Assembly (NCBI GenBank): GCA_018066285.1
Contig: JAGHRS010000002.1
Coordinates: forward strand, 62,001 to 126,000
DNA length: 64,000 nucleotides
DNA from: Candidatus Treponema caballi
Lineage (GTDB): Bacteria > Spirochaetota > Spirochaetia > Treponematales > Treponemataceae
Reading direction: 5' to 3'
The notes under the pieces were generated by a model, which ran no database searches, was not told the origin of the DNA, and saw only the letters and a program-made list of their open reading frames with translations. This document shows positions 26,344-35,798 of the stretch, piece after piece (positions within the stretch are counted from its first letter, which is position 1; each line of letters begins with the position of its first letter). Made by a program: the position numbers and the translations under genes.

Positions 26344-26733
26344 CTATTCGCCGCTGGAATAGCTGGCTTCGTCTTCTGCAAGGGATTGGGCAAGCTGCTG
26401 CAAAGCATCTGATTTTGATGATGGAAGCATTTCACAATAAGAGATGAGCGAATGATATTTCCGGTAAAGGGCCAGATTCGCCTTGTCGTCTTCGATTTTC
26501 TTTGTGACAGAAGTATTTTGCTCAGATTTCAAAAGAAGGGAAGAATCAATAAAGTACGTGGCTTCTTTTTTGAAAAAACGTGCAACTTTCAAGGCATCTT
26601 CAAGATAGGGTCTGCTGTCTCTTTCAATCGCTCTGTTTATTGTCTGGACTGAAATTCCTGTTTCAAAAGCCAGGTCTTTCCTTGTCGCTCCTGTATAATC
26701 CAATTCCTGTTTGACGTTTTTCCAGAATCCCAT
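26344..26733 (-). CDS. XRE-family helix-turn-helix regulator beside the R-M system
   Basis: The 129-residue product has an N-terminal XRE/Cro-type HTH: LDYTGATRKDLAFETGISVQTINRAIE, recognition helix in the second half. The C-terminal part is helical (about 60-125) and could dimerise. It is divergent from the type III methyltransferase gene, so it probably controls the R-M promoters as controller proteins do. The ATG at 26733 lacks a ribosome site and follows TATCTT by 6 nt, the leaderless layout known from several restriction controller genes. The frame is open upstream but those codons sit in the promoter region. Confidence 0.75.
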   Translation of the reverse strand: MGFWKNVKQELDYTGATRKDLAFETGISVQTINRAIERDSRPYLEDALKVARFFKKEATYFIDSSLLLKSEQNTSVTKKIEDDKANLALYRKYHSLISYCEMLPSSKSDALQQLAQSLAEDEASYSSGE

Positions 26734-26739
26734 AATCAA

Positions 26740-26824
26740 AAGATACAAATAATTGTCGCATCCTGCTTGTAATATGTAACAAAAGTGATATATCATGTAG
26801 AAAAGTAACAATAGTTATTATTAT
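26740..26824. promoter_or_regulatory. Divergent control region between XRE regulator and mod
   Basis: It contains the XRE -10 TATCTT (26740-26745, minus strand), an adjacent ACAA-N4-TTGT dyad on the minus strand, and the perfect 10-bp palindrome TGATATATCA (26786-26795). Repeats of GTAACAA lie near 26776 and 26805, and TATTAT boxes on the plus strand (26816-26824) could be the mod -10. These are candidate operators for the XRE protein. Confidence 0.4.
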
Positions 26825-26884
26825 CTGGTGCGGTAACTTATGTTGCTTACATGTGGGGAAGTCGGTAATCAAAAGGTAAAGAAC

Positions 26885-28720
26885 ATGAAAGGAACAATAT
26901 TCTCAAGGACGGAACAGGTTCTGCTCACAGTCAATAATTTTACATCCGCGGAAGGAAAACTCTTACGGAATAAAGTACTGGAAGCATCAGAAAAAATGGA
27001 TTCCGAATTACTTTCAGCATTGATTTCTGATGATGTGACAAAAAAAGCGTATTTTACAGATGTTGACGGTATTCTCGTTTTTGACAAGCAGAAATTTTCC
27101 TGGATAGTACAAAACAAAAGTTTTTTGCCTGACAGTTACACACGGTATAAAAATAAAATAGGCCTGATGAACAGTAAAGGCGGGTTTATTGCACACTCTC
27201 ACGATGTAGAATTGGTTTTCCCTCATAAAGAATGCATCCTTGAAGGAGGCCAGACAAAGGAAGATCAGAAAAAGGATGAGATATTCTACAATGAATTGCT
27301 TTCTCCTGATGAGATTACAACTCTTATGGCTCCAAAAGCATTTTGTAATGCAAAGAAATATGACAAATCCGGCTGCCATGAGGTAACTGAGATTACTGAT
27401 GAAGATAATCTGATTATCAAAGGAAATAATCTGCTGGCGTTGAGCAGTTTGTTGGAAAGGTATAGGGGGCAGGTGAAATGTATTTATATTGATCCGCCGT
27501 ACAATACAGGAAATGATAGTTTCAAATATAACGACAGTTTCAATCATTCTGCATGGCTGACTTTTATGAAAAACAGGTTGGAGATTGCAAGAAAACTGTT
27601 AACAAAAGATGGTCTTTTTTTTATAAGTCTTGATGATAAGGAAAATCACTATTGCAAAATTTTAATGGATGAGTTGTTTGGACGAGAAAACTTTATTGCT
27701 GATATTTGTCATAAGTCGAGAGGATCAATATCAAATGATAAAATCATATCTCCAAATCATAATCATATTCTTTTATATGCTATGAATGAACGGGTAGTAT
27801 ATGAAAATAGGGAAAAATACGGAATTGAAAAAGATTTATCCACATTTACAGAAAAAGATAATAATGGCTACTACAAATTAGTTCCAGTTGATGGACCTGG
27901 GGGAGACAAAAAGGGAAATCCACACTATACCTTTTTAGGAATTACGCATTATTGGCGTTTTTCTGAAGAAAGAATGAAATCAATGTATGAAAAAGGGTTG
28001 ATAATTAAAAAAGGAAATAGTCTTTTACAGAAATATTATAAATCAAAAGCAATAGAATCGAGACAAACAATAACAACTTGGTGGGATGAGGGTTATCTCA
28101 CATCTAGTGCTACTTCAGAGTTAAAGAAACTTGAGCTTGAGGAGTCTTTTGATAATCCAAAAAATGAGAGCTTATTGGAACTAATAATCGAGTTTGCAAC
28201 ACAAAAGAACGATATTGTTTTGGATTTCAATTTAGGTTCAGGAACAACAGCTGCTGTGGCACTAAAAATGAATAGACGATATATCGGTGTAGAACAAATG
28301 GATTATATTGAATCTATAACGGTAAAACGTCTTCAGAAAGTAATTGATGGTGAACAATCAGGTATTTCCAAATCCGCGCACTGGCAAGGTGGCGGATCCT
28401 TCGTATATTGTGAACTAGCAAAACTAAACCAATCCTACGTAGACCGCATTCAATCCTGCAAAACAGATAATGAAATAACAACGCTTACTGATGAAATCCT
28501 GAAATCTGATTTTGTTTCAAGCAAGGTTAAACCTTCTGACATCAACACAAGTGCTACAGATTATAACGAACTTACATTTAGTGAAAAACAGAAGTTTGCC
28601 ATGGAATTGCTTGATAAGAATCAGCTTTATGTAAACTATTCAGAACGTCATGACCCTGACATGAAACTTTCAGAAAGCGATATTGCCTTTTCAGAATCAT
28701 TTTACGGAGACAAAGCGTAA
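26885..28720 (+). CDS. mod: Type III restriction-modification DNA methyltransferase (Mod)
   Basis: The 611-residue product is an adenine-N6 methyltransferase of the beta class. The catalytic DPPY is at 203-206 (YIDPPYNTGND) and the SAM-binding motif I comes later as DFNLGSGTTA (447 on). The C-terminal GGGSFVYCEL block is typical of type III Mod. The start at 26885 is taken because AAGG lies 9-10 nt upstream. The centre (about 27690-28200, the target-recognition region) is far more AT-rich than either flank, 25-28% against 37-38% G+C in sampled lines, suggesting TRD exchange. The stop shares one base with the res start. Confidence 0.92.
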   Translation: MKGTIFSRTEQVLLTVNNFTSAEGKLLRNKVLEASEKMDSELLSALISDDVTKKAYFTDVDGILVFDKQKFSWIVQNKSFLPDSYTRYKNKIGLMNSKGGFIAHSHDVELVFPHKECILEGGQTKEDQKKDEIFYNELLSPDEITTLMAPKAFCNAKKYDKSGCHEVTEITDEDNLIIKGNNLLALSSLLERYRGQVKCIYIDPPYNTGNDSFKYNDSFNHSAWLTFMKNRLEIARKLLTKDGLFFISLDDKENHYCKILMDELFGRENFIADICHKSRGSISNDKIISPNHNHILLYAMNERVVYENREKYGIEKDLSTFTEKDNNGYYKLVPVDGPGGDKKGNPHYTFLGITHYWRFSEERMKSMYEKGLIIKKGNSLLQKYYKSKAIESRQTITTWWDEGYLTSSATSELKKLELEESFDNPKNESLLELIIEFATQKNDIVLDFNLGSGTTAAVALKMNRRYIGVEQMDYIESITVKRLQKVIDGEQSGISKSAHWQGGGSFVYCELAKLNQSYVDRIQSCKTDNEITTLTDEILKSDFVSSKVKPSDINTSATDYNELTFSEKQKFAMELLDKNQLYVNYSERHDPDMKLSESDIAFSESFYGDKA

Positions 28721-31344
28721 TGTGGTTATATGAACAGATTGCTGCTGCTAAAATGTATGGTGCTTACAAAGACCTGCCACAGTTTGTCAAAGATAACCTG
28801 AATCCTGCTTTTGAAGTCCGCCCGTATCAGGTTGAAGCTTTGGAAAACTTCATAACGTATTACGAAAATCCGTCGATGTATGCAGGGAAAAGCATACATA
28901 CGCTTTTTCATATGGCAACGGGAAGCGGAAAGACTTTTGTTATGGCAGGGCTGATCCTTTATCTGTATTCAAAGGGATACAGAAATTTTCTGTTCTTTGT
29001 TAACCTGAGTCAGGTAGTCAGAAAAACAGAAGATAACTTCCTTAATCCTGCCAGTTTGAAATTCCTGTTCAATCATGATATTACCATTGATGGAAAAAAG
29101 GTACATGTAAACAAGGTTGAAAACTTTCAGGAATGTAATCCTCAGGATATAAACATTCTTTTTACTACAACAGCAGGCCTTCATTCGGATATGACACTCA
29201 TTAAGGAAAACTCGGTTAGTATTGATGATTTCCTGACTGATAAAACCGTGTTGATTGCCGATGAAGCTCATCATCTTAATACCGCAACAAAGTCAAAAGA
29301 TGATGATGAAAACGAACACTCATGGGAGACAACTGTAAATAAAATAAAAAATACAAATCTTGAAAACATAATGCTTGAATTTACTGCTACCTGTGATCTG
29401 GCTAATTCTGAAATTGCAAATAAGTATCAGGATAAGCTTCTGTACGATTATGATCTTGCAAAATTCAGAAAAGACGGCTATTCAAAAGATATCTTCACTT
29501 TGCGGAGTGATTTTCCTCAGACAGAAGATGGCCGGTTGCTCCGCTCATTACAGGCTTTGATTGTCAGCCAGTATAAATTGAAGCTGTTTCAGGATATGAA
29601 AAAGAATGTTAAGCCGGTCGTTCTGTTCAAATCTAAGACAATCAAGGAAAGTAAGGCTAATAAAGAAGCTATACTGGCATTCCTGCGTAATCTATCTGTT
29701 GATGATGTACAGAAGATCAGGATTTCTTCAGCAGCAAGTGAGTTGATGCAAGCTGTTTTTCAATACTTTACTGACCGGCAGATATCTGATGATGCACTGG
29801 TTACTGAATTGCAACTTGCCTTTAATGAAGAAGTCTGTATCGATGTCAACGATAATTCTGAAGCAGATGGGAATCAGCTGATTGTGAACTCTCTTGAAGA
29901 TGAATCAAACCCATACCGGATTATCTTTGAGGTCGAAAAACTTGATGAAGGTTGGGATTGCCTGAACCTGTTTGATATTGTGCGCTTGTATGAAACACGC
30001 GATGCAAAAAATGATAAGCCTGGAAAATCTACAATAAGGGAAGCTCAGCTGATAGGACGTGGAGCTCGTTATTATCCTTTTGAATACGGGGATAAAGAAA
30101 AATATAAAAGAAAATTTGACAGTGATGTAGATAATCCTTTCAGAGCATGTGAACAGTTGCACTATCATTGCCAGAACAATTCGCGTTATGTTAACGAATT
30201 AAATGTTGCTCTACGTGCTTTTGGAATTACTGATGCAGATGACAGCAAAAAGGTGCATGTACATAATGATTTGAAACCGGAATTTCTCCTGAGCGATTTG
30301 TTTAAAAAAGGATTCGTTTTTCTGAACACAATAGAGAATAAAACCTATTCGAGCATTTCTGAAATATCAGAAATTCAATTTGATTATCCGTATGATCTGA
30401 CATCTGCCGGTGCTATAGATACAAAAATGCTTGATGATGAAAAACAGACTGAAACTCAAAAGACAGAAATGCAAAAGTATACGGTCAAGAAGTCTTTGAA
30501 AAAACTTACGGATGAAATCAGTTATAATTTTGTATATTCAGAAATGTGTAAATATCCGGTTTTTGCTTTTGAAAACATCCGTAAACTGTTCCCAGAAATT
30601 ATATCAATGAAAGAATTCGTTACCGATGAAAAATGGTTGGGAAATATCAGCATTTCCATTACTTCGTTTGCGGATGAACCAACGCTGAAGGAATATACAT
30701 ATGTCTTGCAAGATACTGTTTCACAGATTGCCCTTCAACTTTCCATTAAAAAGGAAAATAAAAATGGATCAAAACAATTTGTGCCAAAACCGTTAAATCA
30801 AGTATTCACTGAAAAGGGAACAGACAGAAATTACCTATGTGATGAAAAAGATGGTAATGGAATTGCTCAGAAAGATTGTTCTGACAGTGCGTATCGATTT
30901 GATTTGGGAAATGAAGACTGGTATGTGTATTCAGAAAATTATGGAACAACGGAAGAAAAGCGTTTCGTGAAGTATTTTCACGATTTCTGCATGCCTGATT
31001 TACAGGAGAAATATTCTGAAATCAAGTTAATTCGTAACGAAGAGCAGGCAAAACTATATGATTTTATTAATGGAGGAGTATTTGAACCTGATTATCTTCT
31101 GTTCCTAAAAAATAAAGATACAGACGAATATGAGTATACCCAGGTTTTTATTGAACCAAAAGGTGAGCATTTGCTTGATACGGATAAATGGAAAGAAGAT
31201 TTTCTCTTAAAACTTGAATCAGAAGCAATTTCGGTTGTTCATTTCAAAACAGATTCCAAATACAAAATCTGGGGACTTCATTTCTTCTGTCATGAGAAAC
31301 GGGAGAAAATGTTTTCTGATGATATTAAGAAGCTGTGTGAATAA
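28720..31344 (+). CDS. res: Type III restriction endonuclease subunit (Res)
   Basis: The 874-residue product is a superfamily-2 helicase-nuclease. Walker A ATGSGKT is at 66-72 and DEAH at 181-184. Helicase motifs continue to IREAQLIGRGARYYPFEYG. The C-terminal PD-(D/E)xK nuclease is visible as FEPDYLLFL (D791) with IEPKGEHL (E812, K814). It forms a complex with Mod, translocates or signals along DNA and cuts near unmethylated sites. All key residues are present, so it looks intact. The ATG overlaps the mod stop (TAATG). Confidence 0.94.
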   Translation: MWLYEQIAAAKMYGAYKDLPQFVKDNLNPAFEVRPYQVEALENFITYYENPSMYAGKSIHTLFHMATGSGKTFVMAGLILYLYSKGYRNFLFFVNLSQVVRKTEDNFLNPASLKFLFNHDITIDGKKVHVNKVENFQECNPQDINILFTTTAGLHSDMTLIKENSVSIDDFLTDKTVLIADEAHHLNTATKSKDDDENEHSWETTVNKIKNTNLENIMLEFTATCDLANSEIANKYQDKLLYDYDLAKFRKDGYSKDIFTLRSDFPQTEDGRLLRSLQALIVSQYKLKLFQDMKKNVKPVVLFKSKTIKESKANKEAILAFLRNLSVDDVQKIRISSAASELMQAVFQYFTDRQISDDALVTELQLAFNEEVCIDVNDNSEADGNQLIVNSLEDESNPYRIIFEVEKLDEGWDCLNLFDIVRLYETRDAKNDKPGKSTIREAQLIGRGARYYPFEYGDKEKYKRKFDSDVDNPFRACEQLHYHCQNNSRYVNELNVALRAFGITDADDSKKVHVHNDLKPEFLLSDLFKKGFVFLNTIENKTYSSISEISEIQFDYPYDLTSAGAIDTKMLDDEKQTETQKTEMQKYTVKKSLKKLTDEISYNFVYSEMCKYPVFAFENIRKLFPEIISMKEFVTDEKWLGNISISITSFADEPTLKEYTYVLQDTVSQIALQLSIKKENKNGSKQFVPKPLNQVFTEKGTDRNYLCDEKDGNGIAQKDCSDSAYRFDLGNEDWYVYSENYGTTEEKRFVKYFHDFCMPDLQEKYSEIKLIRNEEQAKLYDFINGGVFEPDYLLFLKNKDTDEYEYTQVFIEPKGEHLLDTDKWKEDFLLKLESEAISVVHFKTDSKYKIWGLHFFCHEKREKMFSDDIKKLCE

Positions 31345-31351
31345 GAACCTT

Positions 31352-31852
31352 TTATAATTGTATCCGCCGTTTCCACTCCTCAACCAGCCGCGGGAGCGTC
31401 CAGGCGGCGTTAGCGGGACTCGTTGACGGCAGCCGGACAGCTTCGCGCCTGGTCACTGGCAAAAGAAAGCGGTCGTACAGTTCCGCCGCCTTGTTTCCGT
31501 TGCAGAAGACTGCCCTGATGGGAGCCGTTTTAAGTATGCGGTTTATGTCGTTGGGCGCGGCGTTCTTTATGGAAGCGTCAGATGAGCCTGTTATCTCACA
31601 GCTGGCAATCACATCCCAGAGCGCGACATGATTTCTGAGCAGGAACGACTTCTTGTCTTCAACGGATGCACCATTCTCTATCAGACAGGCGAACGCCTCG
31701 TCTTCGCATACAGCCGCCATCACTTTCCAGAAGCGGTTCTGCGGGTGCCCGTAAAAGAAAAGCATCTCGCGTGACTTTACGGAAGGAAAGCTTCCCAAAA
31801 TGAGGATGCGCGAATCTGAATCATAAACTGGCTCAAACGGATGCACGGTCAT
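31352..31852 (-). CDS. Hypoxanthine (deoxyinosine)-DNA glycosylase family protein
   Basis: The 166-residue product begins VHPFEPVYDSDSRILILGSFPSVKSREM and continues FFYGHPQNRFWKVMAAV, the start of the HDG branch of the uracil-DNA glycosylase superfamily. The C-terminal LPSTSPANAAW is the matching DNA-binding loop. Such enzymes remove hypoxanthine from deaminated adenine. The start at 31852 avoids overlap with the upstream ATPase gene; a longer frame begins at 31900. The stop is 7 nt from the convergent res stop. Confidence 0.85.
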   Translation of the reverse strand: MTVHPFEPVYDSDSRILILGSFPSVKSREMLFFYGHPQNRFWKVMAAVCEDEAFACLIENGASVEDKKSFLLRNHVALWDVIASCEITGSSDASIKNAAPNDINRILKTAPIRAVFCNGNKAAELYDRFLLPVTRREAVRLPSTSPANAAWTLPRLVEEWKRRIQL

Positions 31853-31863
31853 TAAAAAACCTG

Positions 31864-33195
31864 TTAAAGAAAGATGCTCATATAAAATGGAATGCTGCAT
31901 ACATCATTGTCTTTTCCTAAGTCTTTTGTGTAGATAAGGTATTTGTGCAGTATACGGGAGGAATATTTTGTTGAAAAGGCATCAAGAGACGCGTGGGTTT
32001 TGTATCCCGATGATTTAATCTCAATTGGACATATTTTGTTTTCCCGGGCAAGAAGGAAATCCACCTCATAATTATGACGAGATTTTTCATTGAGGAATGT
32101 GTAATAAAACAGATTATTGCCGTTTGCCTTCAGAATCTGGGCAACAACATTTTCATACAGATAGCCAAGGTTTACCTCAAGTTTATCACTAAGCATTTTT
32201 TCATATATGATGTTTTCAGTAAAATCTCTGTCTTCAAAAAGCATTGTAGTGAAAAGTCCTGTGTCGCAAACGAACATTTTGAACTTTTCCAGGTCTTTTG
32301 TCCTGGTCAAACCAGTATTCGGATCATTTGAGTAGTATGAAACAAGAACGGTTTTTGAGTTTTCCATTTCAGAAATAAGTTCCAGTACTGTTTCGCTTCG
32401 TTGATTTGAAAGAACCGATGAGACCTGATATCTTGAAGCATTTGATTCAAGCTGGGAAGGAATTGCCTTGAATAGCATTGATGCTTTCCCTGTTGGATCA
32501 ATTTTCATGAAATCTTCCCTATATAATTTCAGGATTTTTCTTTTTTCTTCATCAACCAGGCGCATGTTGTTTGTTTCTAAATATGTGCTTACAGCTTTTG
32601 GCATGCCTCCAACAAGCATATAGAGCCGGAAATCCCTCATCATCTTCCTGTTGATATCGTCGCCCAACGGCTTGTATTCCTTGAAGAATGAATGCAATAA
32701 AGGAATTGTTGTTGTGTCCCCAAGCGCCCAGCGGAATTCTTCGTAATCCATGGGATACATCTGCAGGGACTCTTCTTCGCTGGGTATCAGTATGTCCTGT
32801 ACATTTTTCTTTATGGAAATTAATGAGCCCGTTTCAATATAGTCGTATTTGTGGTCTTGAACCAAATGTTTGATGGCCTGTCGTGCTTTTGGACAGAACT
32901 GAACTTCGTCAAAAATAATCAGACTGTTTCTTTCGTGCAGATCAATTTTAAATAAAAGCTGGAGCTGCATGAAAATGAAATTCAAATCTGAAATATCGTC
33001 AAAAAGGGAAAAGACTGCTTTTGGAGCCTTTGTAAAATCTATAAGGATATATGATTCATATTCATTTTTTGCAAATTCTTCGACTATTGTAGATTTACCA
33101 ATTCGTCGTGCACCCTCAATCAAAAGTGCAGAGTTACCATCAGATTCTTTTTTCCATTGCAGCAGCCGGTCATAAATCTTCCGTTTGAAAATCAT
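31864..33195 (-). CDS. AAA ATPase with DUF4143 domain
   Basis: The 443-residue product has an N-terminal AAA_14 domain with P-loop IEGARRIGKST (about 27-37) and Walker B SLIIFDEVQFCP. A DUF4143 domain follows, ending with EVDFLLARENKICPIEIKSSGYKTHASL, a PD-(D/E)xK-like strand pattern. Proteins of this type are common, widely exchanged between bacteria and archaea and functionally uncharacterised. GAGG lies 6 nt before the ATG. Its promoter carries two 11-bp direct repeats. Confidence 0.88.
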   Translation of the reverse strand: MIFKRKIYDRLLQWKKESDGNSALLIEGARRIGKSTIVEEFAKNEYESYILIDFTKAPKAVFSLFDDISDLNFIFMQLQLLFKIDLHERNSLIIFDEVQFCPKARQAIKHLVQDHKYDYIETGSLISIKKNVQDILIPSEEESLQMYPMDYEEFRWALGDTTTIPLLHSFFKEYKPLGDDINRKMMRDFRLYMLVGGMPKAVSTYLETNNMRLVDEEKRKILKLYREDFMKIDPTGKASMLFKAIPSQLESNASRYQVSSVLSNQRSETVLELISEMENSKTVLVSYYSNDPNTGLTRTKDLEKFKMFVCDTGLFTTMLFEDRDFTENIIYEKMLSDKLEVNLGYLYENVVAQILKANGNNLFYYTFLNEKSRHNYEVDFLLARENKICPIEIKSSGYKTHASLDAFSTKYSSRILHKYLIYTKDLGKDNDVCSIPFYMSIFL

Positions 33196-33203
33196 ATAAG
33201 CCT

Positions 33204-33256
33204 CAAAATCGTTAAATATATATGCGTATAATACACCAAAATCGTTATTTTCACAA
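33204..33256 (-). promoter_or_regulatory. Promoter of the AAA/DUF4143 gene with 11-bp direct repeats
   Basis: TTGTGA (33251-33256), 17 nt, TATTAT (33228-33233) on the minus strand. The 11-mer CAAAATCGTTA occurs exactly at 33204-33214 and 33237-33247, 33 bp apart, one in the spacer and one in the leader. This is a plausible pair of operator sites on one DNA face. Confidence 0.55.
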
Positions 33257-33306
33257 CTAAGTAAAATTGCAAATTCGTAAATTTTAATACTGCAGGAAGC
33301 ACAAAA

Positions 33307-33333
33307 AAAGGACTGCTCAAAGAGCAGTCCTTT
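33307..33333 (-). terminator. Intrinsic terminator of pckG
   Basis: A perfect 12-bp stem (33307-33318 with 33322-33333) and a 3-nt loop, followed on the minus strand by a run of seven T (33303-33309, partly in the stem). It lies 24 nt after the pckG stop. Confidence 0.92.
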
Positions 33334-33356
33334 CAGTTTCAGTTTAAGCAGTCAGC

Positions 33357-35213
33357 TTACTTTGAAAGTCTCTTCTCGAGGTCGTTGAGGCAGTCGTTCA
33401 GTTCTTTTGGCAGGTGCTTTCCGAACTTAGGATAGTGGTTCTCACGGATATCCTTAACTTCCTTCAGCCAGCCAGCCTGGTCAACCTTGAGGATCTCAGG
33501 CAGTGTCTTCTTGTAGTATTCTGGAAGTCCGTCAGTGTTGATTGCACCGTCTTTTGGCATGAATCCGATTGGTGTATCAACGGCATTGTCCTTGCCGTCG
33601 CAGCGGTCGAAAATCCATGCGAGAACGCGTGAGTTGTCGCCGTATCCTGGCCACATGAATCCGCCTGGGAGTTCTGCGTTGTTGTCGTCCTTGCGGAACC
33701 AGTTAACGTAGAAGATCTTTGGCAGCTTGTCCTGATCCTTTGCAGCGTTTCCAACATCAATCCAGTGCTGGAAGTAGTCACCCATGTTGTATCCGCAGAA
33801 TGGCAGGATAGCGAATGGGTCACGGCGGATCTTACCAACTTCAGCAGCATTGATTGTTGAAGCAGCTGTAATCTCTGAACCAACGATTGATCCGAGGAAT
33901 ACACCGTGTGCCCAGTTGCGGCTCTGGTGTACCAGAGGAACTGTTGATGGGCGGCGTCCACCGAAGAGGATAGCAGAGATAGGTACACCTTTTGGATCTT
34001 CCCACTCTGGAGCGATACATGGGCACTGTGCAGCAGGTGCTGTGAAGCGTGCGTTTGGATGTGCGAACTCTTCTCCCTTTGGTGACTTGTCCTTTGGAAG
34101 TGCGTCGCGTGTGTTTCCCTTCCAGTCAACAAGCTTGCCGTTTGCAGGGTAACCGATCTGCTCCCACCAAACGTCCTTGTCTTCTGTAAGTGCACAGTTT
34201 GTGAAGATTGTGTTCTTTGAAGCTGAAATGAGAGCGTTCTTGTTTGACTGCTCTGATGTTCCCGGTGCAACACCGAAAAAACCTGCTTCCGGGTTGATAG
34301 CGTAGAGGCGTCCGTCTTCGCCGAACTTCATCCATGCAATATCATCACCGATTGTCTCAACCTTCCAGCCTGGAATTGTTGGGATAAGCATAGCGAGGTT
34401 TGTCTTTCCACATGCTGATGGGAATGCACCAGTTACGTACTTGACCTTTCCTTCCGGGTTTGTGAGCTTCAGGATGAGCATGTGCTCTGCGAGCCAGCCT
34501 TCTTCCTTAGCAAGAACAGTTGCAATGCGGAGAGCGAAGCACTTCTTTCCGAGAAGAGCGTTTCCACCGTAACCTGAACCGTATGACCAGATGAGGTGTT
34601 CTTCTGGGAACTGTGAAATGTACTTGTGCTCAACGTCAGCGCAAGGCCAGATGCCGCCGTCTGTCTCGCCATTGTTGAGTGGCTTACCGACTGAGTGGAG
34701 GCATGGAACGAACTCGCCGTCAGCTCCGATTACATCGAGAACCTTCTTGCCGGCGCGTGTCATGATATCCATGTTCAGAACAACGTATTCTGAGTCTGTG
34801 ATTTCAATACCGTTCTTTGAAATTGGAGATCCGAGAGGACCCATGCAGAAAGGAATGACGTACATTGTGCGGCCATGCATACAGCCTGTGTACAGACCCT
34901 TCATTGTTGGTTTCAGTTCTTTTGGATCGATCCAGTGGTTTGTTGGACCAGCATCTTCTTCCTTTACAGAAGAAATGAATGTACGGCCTTCAACACGTGC
35001 AACGTCTGAAGGAAGTGAACGGAACAGGAAGCAGTTTGGCTTCTTCTCCGGGTTGAGAGGTGTAGCAAGACCTGCTTTAACGCATTTCTGCATCAGGCGG
35101 TCATACTCTTCTGTTGAACCGTCACAGACGTAGATTTCGTCTGGTTCACACATCTTTGCACATTCTTCGACCCATGCCTTGATTTTGGCATTCTTGATGT
35201 CATTGATTGTCAT
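33357..35213 (-). CDS. pckG: Phosphoenolpyruvate carboxykinase (GTP)
   Basis: The 618-residue product is full length for GTP-type PEPCK, interconverting oxaloacetate and PEP with GTP/GDP and CO2. Kinase motifs are visible: [15 protein letters not shown] (about 265-279) and [12 protein letters not shown], with the [15 protein letters not shown] substrate loop after it. In fermentative spirochaetes the enzyme may run in the carboxylating direction toward succinate; this is inferred. AAGGAG precedes the ATG. The gene has its own promoter, a leader hairpin and a strong terminator, so it is a single-gene unit. Its frame is biased enough to give long spurious frames on the same strand. Confidence 0.97.
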   Translation of the reverse strand: MTINDIKNAKIKAWVEECAKMCEPDEIYVCDGSTEEYDRLMQKCVKAGLATPLNPEKKPNCFLFRSLPSDVARVEGRTFISSVKEEDAGPTNHWIDPKELKPTMKGLYTGCMHGRTMYVIPFCMGPLGSPISKNGIEITDSEYVVLNMDIMTRAGKKVLDVIGADGEFVPCLHSVGKPLNNGETDGGIWPCADVEHKYISQFPEEHLIWSYGSGYGGNALLGKKCFALRIATVLAKEEGWLAEHMLILKLTNPEGKVKYVTGAFPSACGKTNLAMLIPTIPGWKVETIGDDIAWMKFGEDGRLYAINPEAGFFGVAPGTSEQSNKNALISASKNTIFTNCALTEDKDVWWEQIGYPANGKLVDWKGNTRDALPKDKSPKGEEFAHPNARFTAPAAQCPCIAPEWEDPKGVPISAILFGGRRPSTVPLVHQSRNWAHGVFLGSIVGSEITAASTINAAEVGKIRRDPFAILPFCGYNMGDYFQHWIDVGNAAKDQDKLPKIFYVNWFRKDDNNAELPGGFMWPGYGDNSRVLAWIFDRCDGKDNAVDTPIGFMPKDGAINTDGLPEYYKKTLPEILKVDQAGWLKEVKDIRENHYPKFGKHLPKELNDCLNDLEKRLSK

Positions 35214-35243
35214 CGGAAAATCTCCTTGCTTAAGTATGTATTA

Positions 35244-35323
35244 CCGTTGCCGGACAAAAACGGCTACGGCACACTAACATTGTGATTACTTTATAAGATA
35301 ATGAATTCAAGGGGATTATTCAA
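35244..35323 (-). promoter_or_regulatory. pckG promoter and leader hairpin
   Basis: TTGAAT (35318-35323), 17 nt, TATCTT (35295-35300) on the minus strand give a leader of about 75 nt. The leader contains a 9-bp stem with one mismatch (35244-35252 with 35261-35269) around a T-rich loop. There is no T tract, so it is not a clear attenuator. Confidence 0.5.
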
Positions 35324-35346
35324 CTGTATCAGGCATTTTCGTATAA

Positions 35347-35754
35347 TTATGCGTTAATGTCGAAGATAATACCGGTCTGGGGCAGCGGGGCTCCGGGAAG
35401 TGTATATGGATTTGATTCCATACGGGCTGCTGCATCCTGAATTTTTGACTGGCAGTCGTTGATTAGAACATCAACCTGGTTTTCCGTCATGCCTGTTTCA
35501 TCCTCGGAAATGCTGGGAACCGGAGGATTCTGCTTCATGCTTACGAGCTGGTCAATCAGTCTGTTAAGGATTTCTACCTTGTCAATGTCAACGCCTGCCT
35601 GTCCATCGCTTACTGCAACGCCCTGAACGTGTTCGAACTGTGAATAGGCAACCATGGAAGGAGATACAGGAACGCAGATTTTTCCAGAGCCTACGTTGTT
35701 TGAAACAAAGTTCGTGTAGGTTGACGCGTTCATGTTACTGATTCCTGACATCAT
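35347..35754 (-). CDS. Unrecognised small soluble protein
   Basis: The 135-residue product begins MMSGISNMNASTYTNF. It has no signal peptide or membrane helix. The middle (VDIDKVEILNRLIDQLVSMKQ) and a second helix (ENQVDVLINDCQSKIQDAAARM) look amphipathic. The start at 35754 is supported by GGAGG at proper distance; the longer open frame overlaps the preceding lipoprotein gene. That GGAGG lies in the loop of a 7-bp hairpin ending at the start codon. The gene follows the solute-binding lipoprotein gene by 44 nt and is probably co-transcribed. The function is unknown. Confidence 0.7.
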   Translation of the reverse strand: MMSGISNMNASTYTNFVSNNVGSGKICVPVSPSMVAYSQFEHVQGVAVSDGQAGVDIDKVEILNRLIDQLVSMKQNPPVPSISEDETGMTENQVDVLINDCQSKIQDAAARMESNPYTLPGAPLPQTGIIFDINA

Positions 35755-35772
35755 AAAGCAGCCTCCTGCTTT
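35755..35772 (-). promoter_or_regulatory. Hairpin presenting the ribosome-binding site
   Basis: On the minus strand AAAGCAG, loop GAGG, CTGCTTT, then ATG. Four of the five GGAGG bases are the loop of a perfect 7-bp stem that abuts the start codon, so folding should affect initiation. Confidence 0.5.
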
Positions 35773-35798
35773 ATTTTTCGGAATTGCGGAGAAAAAGT

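Noticed and set aside
33464..34273. 269-codon frame inside pckG in another reading frame
   Set aside because: Same-strand shadow caused by biased codons of the PEP carboxykinase gene; no motif or ribosome site.
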